7,596 nucleotides of DNA from CAXXIC01 sp964534355 (GTDB taxonomy: Bacteria; Bacteroidota; Bacteroidia; Bacteroidales; UBA7332), in NCBI GenBank assembly GCA_964534355.1, contig CAZHNZ010000165.1, forward strand, positions 1-7,596, read 5' to 3'. Positions 1 through 6,114 of this stretch are shown here, piece after piece; within the stretch, counting starts at the first letter, position 1; every line of letters starts with the position of its first letter. The translations under genes and the position numbers were made by a program. Below the pieces are notes generated by a model. The model saw only the letters and a program-made list of their open reading frames with translations, had not been told where the DNA came from and searched no databases.

Positions 1-77
1 AACTTATAACTTAGAACCTATAACTTAAAACTTATAACTTAAAACGTATTACGTATAACGTAAAACTTAAAACATAA
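1..77. repeat. Heptanucleotide tandem array, 11 copies of AACTTAW-like unit
   Basis: Read in steps of seven, the sequence divides without gaps into AACTTAT, AACTTAG, AACCTAT, AACTTAA, AACTTAT, AACTTAA, AACGTAT, TACGTAT, AACGTAA, AACTTAA and AACATAA. The frame of seven never slips, and most copies differ from AACTTAT/A by zero or one base. The array reaches the left edge, so its true length is unknown. It stops six bases before the start codon of the oxidoreductase gene and takes the place of a normal leader with a ribosome site. TAA stops occur throughout it, so it is not coding. Similar 7-base AT-rich intergenic arrays are, from general knowledge, seen in Bacteroidetes genomes. Any effect on expression is inference. 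Confidence 0.9.
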
Positions 78-82
78 TAAAG

Positions 83-625
83 ATGACAGAAGAATTAATA
101 ATAGCCGGATTTGGCGGACAAGGCGTGCTTTCGATGGGTAAAATATTAGCCTATTCTGGGCTGATGGAAGGCAAAGAGGTTAGCTGGATGCCCTCCTACG
201 GCCCGGAGCAACGGGGTGGAACAGCCAACGTAACCGTAATAGTCAGTGACTCCATGGTGAGCTCCCCCATATTGAACAGTTTTGACACAGCCATTATTCT
301 CAATCAGCAATCGTTAGACAAATTTGAGAAACAGGTAAAACCGGGAGGCAATCTGATATACGATAGTTATGGCATACAGAAACCCCCAACACGCACAGAC
401 ATAAATATATATCGGATAGATGCGATGGATGCGGCGATGGCCATGGACAACACGAAAGCATTCAACATGATTATTTTGGGTGGATTTCTGAAGATCAGAC
501 CCATTGTGACACTATCCAATGTATTGCTTGGATTGAAAAAGTCATTGCCTGAACGCCATCACAAACTATTGCCCATGAATGAAAAGGCAATAACGAAAGG
601 GATGGAAATTATTATAAAACAGTAA
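83..625 (+). CDS. 2-oxoacid:acceptor (ferredoxin) oxidoreductase, gamma subunit (KorC/VorC-like)
   Basis: This 180-residue protein is the gamma-domain (POR family) subunit of a thiamine-diphosphate 2-oxoacid:ferredoxin oxidoreductase. Such complexes interconvert a 2-oxoacid plus CoA with acyl-CoA and CO2 using ferredoxin in the cytoplasm. Visible hallmarks are the glycine-rich start GFGGQGV (residues 9-15), the conserved block PSYGPEQRGG (37-46) and the segment ILNQQSLDKF near residue 90-100. The length is normal for a free-standing gamma subunit. It has no signal peptide and no iron-sulphur cysteine motif, which is normal because the clusters sit in partner subunits. The alpha and beta subunits would be expected upstream, beyond the left edge. 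Substrate (2-oxoglutarate, branched-chain 2-oxoacids or pyruvate) cannot be decided from this subunit, so no symbol is given. The start is the first ATG after the tandem array, preceded only by a weak AAAG. A terminator follows the stop closely. Confidence 0.93.
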   Translation: MTEELIIAGFGGQGVLSMGKILAYSGLMEGKEVSWMPSYGPEQRGGTANVTVIVSDSMVSSPILNSFDTAIILNQQSLDKFEKQVKPGGNLIYDSYGIQKPPTRTDINIYRIDAMDAAMAMDNTKAFNMIILGGFLKIRPIVTLSNVLLGLKKSLPERHHKLLPMNEKAITKGMEIIIKQ

Positions 626-633
626 CGAAAATC

Positions 634-670
634 AAAAGGGGGGCTGAATAAGGCATTCATCCCCCTTTTT
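634..670 (+). terminator. Rho-independent terminator after the oxidoreductase gamma gene
   Basis: The left arm AAAAGGGGGG (634-643) pairs with CCCCCTTTTT (661-670), ten pairs counting one G-U. After a single C/T mismatch an inner stem TGAAT (645-649) pairs with ATTCA (655-659) around a five-base loop. The right arm ends in a run of six T. It begins nine bases after the TAA stop of the upstream gene, so it separates that gene from the receptor operon promoter. The A-run on the left gives a shorter U-run on the opposite strand, but no minus-strand gene needs it here. Confidence 0.9.
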
Positions 671-690
671 TCGCATTGAACCACAAAAAA

Positions 691-721
691 TTGCGACAAA
701 TATCAGACACATATAACTTTG
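691..721 (+). promoter_or_regulatory. Bacteroidetes-type sigma promoter of the receptor-kinase-regulator operon
   Basis: TTG at 691-693 and TAACTTTG at 714-721 match the Bacteroidetes housekeeping promoter (-33 TTG or TTTG; -7 TAnnTTTG), with a 20-bp spacer in the usual range. It lies just after the upstream terminator and 30 bases before the receptor start. Transcription should start a few bases after 721, giving a short leader of roughly 20-25 bases. No other good match lies between the terminator and the gene. The kinase and regulator have no promoter of their own that I can see, so this one probably serves all three genes. Confidence 0.75.
695..714. promoter_or_regulatory. Direct repeat in promoter spacer (possible regulator site)
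   Basis: GACAAATAT (695-703) and GACACATAT (706-714) agree at eight of nine bases and start 11 bases apart, about one helical turn. They fill the spacer between the -33 and -7 elements, so a protein bound there would affect polymerase directly. LytTR regulators usually bind paired direct repeats, but typically with about two turns between starts, so assigning this to the operon's own regulator is only a guess. AT-rich composition makes a chance repeat possible. Confidence 0.35.
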
Positions 722-748
722 TATTCGTAAATTAATAAAAACGAATAC
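721..748. promoter_or_regulatory. 8-bp perfect inverted repeat between promoter and receptor start
   Basis: GTATTCGT (721-728) and ACGAATAC (741-748) are perfect reverse complements around a 12-base AT-rich spacer. The left arm begins at the last base of the -7 element and the right arm ends three bases before the ATG. The expected transcription start falls within or close to the left arm, so a complete RNA hairpin is unlikely and a DNA operator for a dimeric regulator fits better. No Shine-Dalgarno sequence is present here. Confidence 0.5.
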
Positions 749-751
749 GAT

Positions 752-3133
752 ATGAAAAAACTACTCAGCTCCATCCTAATTATTTTTGTTTTGTCCGTCT
801 CCGGATGGGCACAAAATAAAGGGCAGAATGTGCGTGGTGTTGTAACAGACGCCTTTACCGGTGCTCCCCTGCCCGGTGCCACAGTTTTTATACTGAATAG
901 CACTCCGGTTATTGGTAGCACTACAGATATTAACGGTGAATTTACCTTTAAAAACATACAACCCGGACGAATCTCTTTTACAGCCTCATTTATCGGGTAC
1001 AATACAGCCACTGTTTCTAACGTAATGGTTAGCTCAGGAAAAGAAATAGCATTGACATTTAAACTGGAAGAGAAGGTAACCAAGCTCAATGATATTGTGG
1101 TGCGTGCAACAATCGACAAACAAAAATCGTTGAATGATCTGGCAACCGTTAGTGCCCGGACCTTCAGTGTGGAAGAAACAGAACGGTTTGCCGGAAGTCT
1201 TGGCGACCCATCCCGTATGGTCGCCAATTACGCCGGTGTTGTAGCCGGAAACGATTCCCGTAACGACATAGTCATCAGAGGGAATTCGCCAATGGGACTT
1301 CTCTGGCGTATAGAAGGTATAGAAGTGCCCAACCCCAACCACTTCGGGGCACAGGGAACAACCGGAGGACCTGTCAGTATGCTTAACAGCAACCTATTAA
1401 CAAACTCTGATTTTATGACCGGTGCTTTTCCGGCTGAATACGGCAATGCTCTGTCCGGGGTTTTCGACATCAATCTACGGACCGGGAACAAAGAAAAATA
1501 TGAATATACCGGACAAATCAGCTTCAACGGCTTTGAGGCCGCCATTGAAGGCCCGATTCCGATGGGTAAAAACAACCCCAAAGGTTCATTTATAGCCGAC
1601 TACCGTTATTCGACACTACAATTGGTCAATCAGATGGGGCTTGATATGGGAACAGGAACAGCGATACCTGAATATCAGGACTTTACATTTCTGGCCGATT
1701 TGCCGACCCGCAAACTGGGTCGCTTCAAAGTCATAGGCTTGTTAGGAAAAAGCTTTATTCAACTGGGGCGTTCTTTTGATAAAGAAGAGGCGATCAGCCA
1801 CAATCAGGTGGGTACAGGTACCGATTTTGGTTCGGGATTAGGGGTAGGCGCATTGACCCACACCTATATGTTCTCGGAAAACACAAAACTGAGAAGCACA
1901 GTTTCGTATCAAAATACGACCTCCAGCGCATTAGTAGACACGGTAGACTATGATGCAAAGAAATATGTCATGAGTTATGCCGGAAAGCTGAACGAAGATA
2001 AACTGACTGCATCGTTGCAGTTGAAACACAGATTTAATCCGCAAAACAATATCACAGTCGGTTTTTCGTGGAATAAGTACCTGACCTCGTACAACGATTC
2101 TGCATACAGCCGGAAATACAAACAGATATTGATGGTTTCGCAGGTGAATGATGAGTCGTCGGTTCTTTTGAAAGGATTTGCCAACTGGCAACACAAGTTT
2201 ACCGATCTGGTTACACTCAATACCGGTCTGTTTTATCAGCATTATAATCTGAACAATGAAAATGCGTTAGAGCCCCGGGCCGGTATAAAATGGCAGTTTC
2301 GACACAATCAATCTATCAGTTTTGGCTATGGACTACACAGTCAGATTCAGCCACGGGGCACCTATTTTTACAAACAATACAATGAAGCAAACAACACTTA
2401 CAAAGAGAACAACCGCAATTTGAAGTTTACCCGCTCAAATCATTGGGTTGTGGGACACGACTGGATGATAAGCAAACAATTCCGCGTGAAGACAGAGGTG
2501 TACTATCAACAACTATACAACGCCCCAGTATCTGCATCGGAGCAGCAATACTCTCTGCTGAATGCAGGAAGTGACTACTATGTACCGACATTAGACAGTA
2601 TGGTTAACAAAGGAAAAGGATACAATTATGGTGTAGAGCTAACCATAGAGAAGTTTATGAGCCGGGGATATTACGCACTACTCACCCTCTCTTTGTTTGA
2701 TTCGAAATACAAAGGTTACGACAATGTCTGGCGAAATACAGCATTCAATACCAATTATGTAGCCAATTTTCTGACCGGATACGAATGGAAAGTTGGTAAA
2801 CGCAACTACTTAACCCTCGACTTACGTACAGTCTGGTCGGGCGGCAGACGCAGAACCCCGATAGATCTGAACGCATCACTCATAGCCGGCGAAGAGAAAC
2901 GGGACTGGAGCAAAGCCTATTCCGGGAAGTATAAAGACTATTTCAGATCCGATTTACGAATTGGGTTCAAGCAAAATTTAGGACGAATTTCACAGGAATG
3001 GGGACTTGATTTACAGAATCTGACAAATAATCAAAACGTATTCACAGAACAATACAATAATCAGACACGTGAAATAGCCATGGTATATCAGCAGTCTTTT
3101 CTACCCATGTTTTTATACAGAATAAACTTTTAA
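752..3133 (+). CDS. TonB-dependent outer-membrane receptor with carboxypeptidase-regulatory-like domain
   Basis: The 793-residue product is an outer-membrane receptor/transporter of the Bacteroidetes type, powered by TonB-ExbBD. Residues 1-21 form a signal peptide (MKKLLSS, hydrophobic core, cleavage likely after GWA or AQ). Residues about 27-115 are a CarboxypepD_reg-like beta domain (GVVTDAFTGAPLPGATV, then DINGEFTFKNIQPG and FIGY). A plug domain follows, about 125-250, with DIVIRG (172-177), WRIEGIEVPNPNHFG and AEYGNALSGVFD. The remainder is rich in alternating aromatic strands, as in a 22-strand barrel, and ends in LYRINF, whose terminal Phe is the usual barrel-assembly signal. I see no obvious TonB box. 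No SusD-like gene follows, unlike glycan systems. It is the first gene of a unit with a LytS kinase 21 bases downstream, so it may be part of a sensing circuit. The ligand (siderophore, metal complex, peptide or other) is not readable from the sequence. Confidence 0.9.
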   Translation: MKKLLSSILIIFVLSVSGWAQNKGQNVRGVVTDAFTGAPLPGATVFILNSTPVIGSTTDINGEFTFKNIQPGRISFTASFIGYNTATVSNVMVSSGKEIALTFKLEEKVTKLNDIVVRATIDKQKSLNDLATVSARTFSVEETERFAGSLGDPSRMVANYAGVVAGNDSRNDIVIRGNSPMGLLWRIEGIEVPNPNHFGAQGTTGGPVSMLNSNLLTNSDFMTGAFPAEYGNALSGVFDINLRTGNKEKYEYTGQISFNGFEAAIEGPIPMGKNNPKGSFIADYRYSTLQLVNQMGLDMGTGTAIPEYQDFTFLADLPTRKLGRFKVIGLLGKSFIQLGRSFDKEEAISHNQVGTGTDFGSGLGVGALTHTYMFSENTKLRSTVSYQNTTSSALVDTVDYDAKKYVMSYAGKLNEDKLTASLQLKHRFNPQNNITVGFSWNKYLTSYNDSAYSRKYKQILMVSQVNDESSVLLKGFANWQHKFTDLVTLNTGLFYQHYNLNNENALEPRAGIKWQFRHNQSISFGYGLHSQIQPRGTYFYKQYNEANNTYKENNRNLKFTRSNHWVVGHDWMISKQFRVKTEVYYQQLYNAPVSASEQQYSLLNAGSDYYVPTLDSMVNKGKGYNYGVELTIEKFMSRGYYALLTLSLFDSKYKGYDNVWRNTAFNTNYVANFLTGYEWKVGKRNYLTLDLRTVWSGGRRRTPIDLNASLIAGEEKRDWSKAYSGKYKDYFRSDLRIGFKQNLGRISQEWGLDLQNLTNNQNVFTEQYNNQTREIAMVYQQSFLPMFLYRINF

Positions 3134-3154
3134 ACCACAATAAACAAAGCAGTT

Positions 3155-4186
3155 ATGACCGGAAAAATCCCATTCTATTTTTACAAAAAATGGCAGTTTT
3201 ATCTGTTTATCATACCCATTGTCACAGTCATAATTGGCTATGTATTTGTGATAGGATTGGGTGAATATTCAACATTTCTGAATATGATAAAGATAACAGC
3301 CATCAATACAGCCGTACTGTGGAGTGGATGTATGGGGATTGTATTCTGGACCTGGAAAAAATATCCGTGGGAAGAGGTACCGGTGAAGCATCTGATTATT
3401 GAAACCATAGCAATCACCGCTTTTTTACTGTTATTTATTGTGGTACGCAATTTTATGGTTACGTTTGAAAAAAACAATAATTTCTGGGAAGAGCTAAAAC
3501 TTCATGGGGGCGACATCATGTTTACCATGCTCATCTCTTTTCTGATGACCACACTGCATGAAGCCTATTTCTTCTTTAAACAATGGCAACTCAATTTTTC
3601 AAAATCCATCAGCCTCGAGAAAGACAACCTGGAAGCCCGCTACAACGCTCTGAAATCGCAGGTAAATCCTCATTTTCTCTTTAACAGCCTCAATAGTCTG
3701 ATGAGTTTGCTCGAGAATAACCCACGAGCCGAACAGTATGTGCAGGATTTGTCTGATTATCTGAGGTATGTGCTTCTCAGCAGTTCCCGCGAAACGGTAA
3801 CCCTGCAAGAGGAAATAGAAAATCTGGAGAAATACATCAATCTTCAAAAGCTTAGATTTGGAGATAATTTTCAGGTAGATGTATCCATCAACAGAGTCTC
3901 TCTGAACGCCCACTTGCCCCCTTTGGCTCTTCAAATGCTGGTAGAAAACTGTGTAAAACACAATATCATCACCCACAGCCATCCGTTGAAGGTAACAATT
4001 TTTGATGACGAAAAAAGCGTAACAGTAATCAATAATCTGCAAAAAAAGCAAGACCACGAATCCACCGGCCATGGTTTAAAAAATATCGAAGGCAGATACC
4101 GGTTTGCACAGGAAGGCAACGTAAAGATACATACAGACGAACATATATTTTCAGTAAATATCCCCCTGTTAAAGAATAAATCATGA
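3155..4186 (+). CDS. LytS-type membrane sensor histidine kinase
   Basis: This 343-residue protein is a histidine kinase of the His_kinase (LytS/YehU) family. Hydrophobic segments at about 15-35, 45-67, 80-103 and 120-141 suggest four membrane helices with both ends in the cytoplasm. The connecting outer loops are only about 8 and 16 residues, so there is no periplasmic sensor domain. A helical linker (SLEKDNLEARYNALKSQ) leads to the phosphoacceptor box QVNPHFLFNSLN with His173. The N box is LQMLVENCVKHN (259-270; Glu264, Asn265) and the G box is GHGLKN (305-310) in the ATP-binding domain. It starts 21 bases after the receptor stop with no terminator between. Its TGA overlaps the ATG of the response regulator, implying translational coupling. 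It should phosphorylate that regulator. What it senses is unknown; the gene order suggests a signal connected with the upstream receptor. Confidence 0.95.
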   Translation: MTGKIPFYFYKKWQFYLFIIPIVTVIIGYVFVIGLGEYSTFLNMIKITAINTAVLWSGCMGIVFWTWKKYPWEEVPVKHLIIETIAITAFLLLFIVVRNFMVTFEKNNNFWEELKLHGGDIMFTMLISFLMTTLHEAYFFFKQWQLNFSKSISLEKDNLEARYNALKSQVNPHFLFNSLNSLMSLLENNPRAEQYVQDLSDYLRYVLLSSSRETVTLQEEIENLEKYINLQKLRFGDNFQVDVSINRVSLNAHLPPLALQMLVENCVKHNIITHSHPLKVTIFDDEKSVTVINNLQKKQDHESTGHGLKNIEGRYRFAQEGNVKIHTDEHIFSVNIPLLKNKS

Positions 4187-4941
4187 TAAAAGTATTGATT
4201 GTAGAAGATGAGATGCCGGCAGCAAAACGGCTATCTAAACTGCTTACCGAGGCAGAACCCGATATTCAGATAGAACAAATATGCGACAGCATAGAATCGA
4301 CAGTAAGATATTTAAAAACACATCCATCGCCTGATTTGATGATGCTGGATATCCAGCTGGGTGATGGTGTTAGTTTTGACATATTCAAGTCGGTGGAATT
4401 GACTTGTCCGGTCATTTTTACGACTGCATATGACGAATATGCCATTAAAGCATTTGAGCTAAACAGTATAGATTACTTACTTAAGCCAATACGATCTGAA
4501 GCACTGAATAAAAGTATTCTCAAATTCAAAAAAGTGACCCAACCACTGACAACCATTGACAGACAATTATTATCCACATTGCTCGATAAAGAGCAACGCA
4601 ACTACAAACAACGATTTCTGGTCTATGCCGGTGAGAATCTGATTTCGGTAAAAACGACTGAAATTGGCTACTTCTACTCGATAGAAAAATCCACCTTTCT
4701 CGCCACATCAGGTGGAAGAAGTTACGCCCTTGAATTCTCTCTCGACAAGCTGGAAGAATCACTCGATCCGAACGAATTTTTCAGGATAAACAGACAATAT
4801 CTTATCTCTTTTTCATCCATTAAGAAAATCAGTATATTATCGAAAAGTCGCATAAAACTAACAATCGAGCCACTCCCTAAAGAAGAAATTCTGGTGAGTA
4901 GTGCACGCACACATGAATTCAGGGAGTGGCTCGACCGATAA
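4183..4941 (+). CDS. LytTR-family response regulator transcription factor
   Basis: The 252-residue product has a receiver domain (about 1-120) and a LytTR DNA-binding domain (about 143-250). Receiver residues are present: acidic pair Glu8-Asp9, phosphoacceptor Asp56 in LMMLDIQL, the switch Thr at 80-81 in FTTAYDEYA, and Lys101 in YLLKPI. The second half shows LytTR features such as FLVYAGENLISVKTTEI, the SLDKLEESLDPNEFFRINR segment (written here as family pattern L-x-x-F-x-R-I-x-R) and a C-terminal FREWLDR. Its ATG lies in the overlap ATGA with the kinase stop, so the two are cognate partners. LytTR regulators activate promoters by binding paired direct repeats; the operon's own promoter carries a repeat pair, so autoregulation is possible but unproven. 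A perfect 14-bp inverted repeat lies inside its last 26 codons. The stop is 14 bases from the stop of the convergent gene. Confidence 0.95.
   Translation: MIKVLIVEDEMPAAKRLSKLLTEAEPDIQIEQICDSIESTVRYLKTHPSPDLMMLDIQLGDGVSFDIFKSVELTCPVIFTTAYDEYAIKAFELNSIDYLLKPIRSEALNKSILKFKKVTQPLTTIDRQLLSTLLDKEQRNYKQRFLVYAGENLISVKTTEIGYFYSIEKSTFLATSGGRSYALEFSLDKLEESLDPNEFFRINRQYLISFSSIKKISILSKSRIKLTIEPLPKEEILVSSARTHEFREWLDR
4865..4934. repeat. Perfect 14-bp inverted repeat at 3' end of response-regulator gene
   Basis: TCGAGCCACTCCCT (4865-4878) is exactly complementary to AGGGAGTGGCTCGA (4921-4934), with 42 bases between. An inner AATTC (4886-4890) can pair with GAATT (4915-4919). Both arms are coding (IEPLP and REWLD, roughly). 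No T-run follows on the plus strand. On the minus strand the hairpin lies just past the stop of the convergent lipoprotein gene and is followed by a moderately U-rich stretch (ATTGTTAGTTTTA). It could therefore act as a weak terminator or 3' stabiliser for that transcript, or for the plus-strand mRNA end. No ordinary terminator is visible in the 14-base gap between the two stops. Confidence 0.6.
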
Positions 4942-4955
4942 ATTAACAGAAGAAT

Positions 4956-5918
4956 TTACATTCGTTTTAATTCGATGTCAACATTCGTTTTATCGATTAC
5001 TTTTACGTCGTACAATATCTGAATTTTAACAGGTTTTCCCATTATCGCGTCATAAAGGTTCATAATACCGTTGTATCCCATTGCCCGAAAATCCTGTTTA
5101 ACAGTTGCTGTATTTTCCGGATGTTTCTTAATATACATCAATAAAGCTCTCGAAACATCAAAGAAAACAGCTTTACCTCCATTATTGATAAAACTATTCA
5201 GTACCGGTATACTATCAACTCCGGCTAGTGCCGGTACTCCCCAAAGCATCTGAATTCCATTCACTTGTTTATTGTTTTGAAGATGAAAAGTAAGCAATTC
5301 ATTTCCGTAGTCAACCTGTTCATAAGAATAAAGTACCTCAGAGATATTCTTGCACCCCCACTCTGCTTTAAATCCTTTCAGTCTTTCATCCAGATTATTC
5401 GCAGATATACCTCCGCTTAAAACAGCAACCATACCGGGTTTCTGTTTTGAATTCTGGTACAATTTCTGCATTGTTTCAGCACAAATACGACCGGCATTTT
5501 TATTATCGGTGCCAATGTAAAATGAACGACTGCTATTCGGACAATCGGAGTCGAAAGTTGCAACCTTAATCCCTGCACGTACTGCTTTGTTGATAGGCTC
5601 CTGAAGCAATTCGGCATCATTACAGCTAATTAAAATCCCATCTACTTTGTACTTAATCAGATTTTCTATTAATTCCTGTTGTTTTTCCACACTAATAGAT
5701 GTTGGTGCCTCCCAGGTAACAGTAATACCCAATTCTTTAGCAGCCTTCATACTACTTTCCTTCACTTGTTCAAAAATTACATTATCGATTTTCGGAATCA
5801 CCGCAATAATGATATTTTTGTTGGTTTTTTCATTTTTTTTCTCTGTTTTTGATTGGCATGCAGTCAAAAATAACGCAATAAACAGAGCTAAGAATGATAG
5901 AATATTAAACTTTTTCAT
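4956..5918 (-). CDS. RbsB-like periplasmic substrate-binding lipoprotein, without adjacent transporter
   Basis: This 320-residue protein belongs to the type I periplasmic binding protein family (Peripla_BP_4, ribose/galactose type). The N-terminus MKKFNILSFLALF followed by lipobox LTAC gives a lipidated Cys21; a Lys/Glu/Asn-rich linker (22-35) leads to the first strand IIIAVIPK. Two-lobe family motifs are present: VDGILIS (92-98), FDSD (122-125), YIGTDN (134-139), ERLKGF (178-183) and TVKQDF with Gln275, then MGYNG. It has no helix-turn-helix, so it is not a LacI regulator. The usual RbsB-type ligand is a sugar or AI-2-like compound, but ligand residues are too diverged to say. No ABC ATPase or permease lies beside it in this window: the upstream neighbour is a divergent dipeptidase and the downstream neighbour a convergent regulator. 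It may work with distant components or as a sensor feeding a signalling protein. The start is the ATG giving an intact lipoprotein signal. Confidence 0.88.
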   Translation of the reverse strand: MKKFNILSFLALFIALFLTACQSKTEKKNEKTNKNIIIAVIPKIDNVIFEQVKESSMKAAKELGITVTWEAPTSISVEKQQELIENLIKYKVDGILISCNDAELLQEPINKAVRAGIKVATFDSDCPNSSRSFYIGTDNKNAGRICAETMQKLYQNSKQKPGMVAVLSGGISANNLDERLKGFKAEWGCKNISEVLYSYEQVDYGNELLTFHLQNNKQVNGIQMLWGVPALAGVDSIPVLNSFINNGGKAVFFDVSRALLMYIKKHPENTATVKQDFRAMGYNGIMNLYDAIMGKPVKIQILYDVKVIDKTNVDIELKRM

Positions 5919-6114
5919 GGCTGAATGATTTAAATAATTAATAAAATATATTTCAAGTTAATATTAAAGCTCTGATTAAAAGAGAATAAGCAACACAAAA
6001 ACAGAACTAAACCAAAAATTATTTAAATAATAACAATTTCAAGCACAATATTGTTTACAAGAATAAGGAAATGCTATTTTTACAAAAATAAAAAATCAAA
6101 TATACAAAAAAAAT
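5919..6114. promoter_or_regulatory. AT-rich divergent intergenic region with palindromes
   Basis: This 196-base stretch separates two divergently transcribed genes and must hold both promoters. It contains a 14-bp perfect palindrome ATTATTTAAATAAT (6018-6031), whose right part ATTTAAATAAT recurs at 5928-5938 close to the lipoprotein start. A 10-bp palindrome ACAATATTGT lies at 6045-6054. For the minus-strand lipoprotein gene I found only imperfect -7 matches, such as TAACTTG (minus strand, complement of 5954-5960), without a well-spaced TTG. No small gene or RNA is supported. Confidence 0.5.
6051..6082 (+). promoter_or_regulatory. Candidate promoter of the M20 dipeptidase gene
   Basis: TTG at 6051-6053 is followed after 21 bases by TATTTTTA (6075-6082), which matches seven of eight positions of the Bacteroidetes -7 consensus TAnnTTTG. 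The start codon lies 32 bases further on. The TTG overlaps the palindrome ACAATATTGT (6045-6054), so a bound regulator could block it. The last consensus base is missing and the region is AT-rich, so this is tentative. Confidence 0.35.

Noticed and set aside
1..77. The tandem array as a CRISPR or a plasmid-type iteron set
   Set aside because: The units are seven bases long and directly abutting, with no unique spacers and no cas or replication genes nearby. It fits a short-unit microsatellite.
703..1227. A 174-codon open frame on the minus strand opposite the start of the receptor gene
   Set aside because: It lies opposite a well-supported receptor signal peptide, carboxypeptidase-regulatory-like domain and plug, and the operon promoter. 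Its translation shows no recognisable domain and it has no promoter of its own.
752..3133. A SusC-type glycan uptake locus
   Set aside because: No SusD-like gene follows, the receptor is shorter than typical SusC proteins (about 1000 residues), and no glycoside hydrolase is present.
3599..4072. A 157-codon minus-strand open frame within the histidine kinase gene
   Set aside because: It is antisense to the conserved H, N and G boxes of the kinase and has no family motif, so it is a shadow of that gene.
4958..4992. ACATTCGTTTTA occurring twice (4958-4969 and 4981-4992), with a related AAAACGAAT in the receptor leader (738-746)
   Set aside because: The two copies are coding and give unremarkable residues at the lipoprotein C-terminus (KTNV and KRM). 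The similarity to the leader dyad is only nine bases, which is expected by chance in AT-rich DNA.
4956..5918. Reading the binding protein as a LacI/GalR transcription regulator
   Set aside because: The N-terminus is a lipoprotein signal with Cys21 and there is no helix-turn-helix, so it is exported and not a DNA-binding repressor.
5647..5928. A 93-codon plus-strand open frame with hydrophobic stretches opposite the lipoprotein N-terminus
   Set aside because: The hydrophobicity mirrors the AT-rich codons of the signal peptide and first strand on the other strand. The minus-strand reading has a clear lipobox and family motifs.
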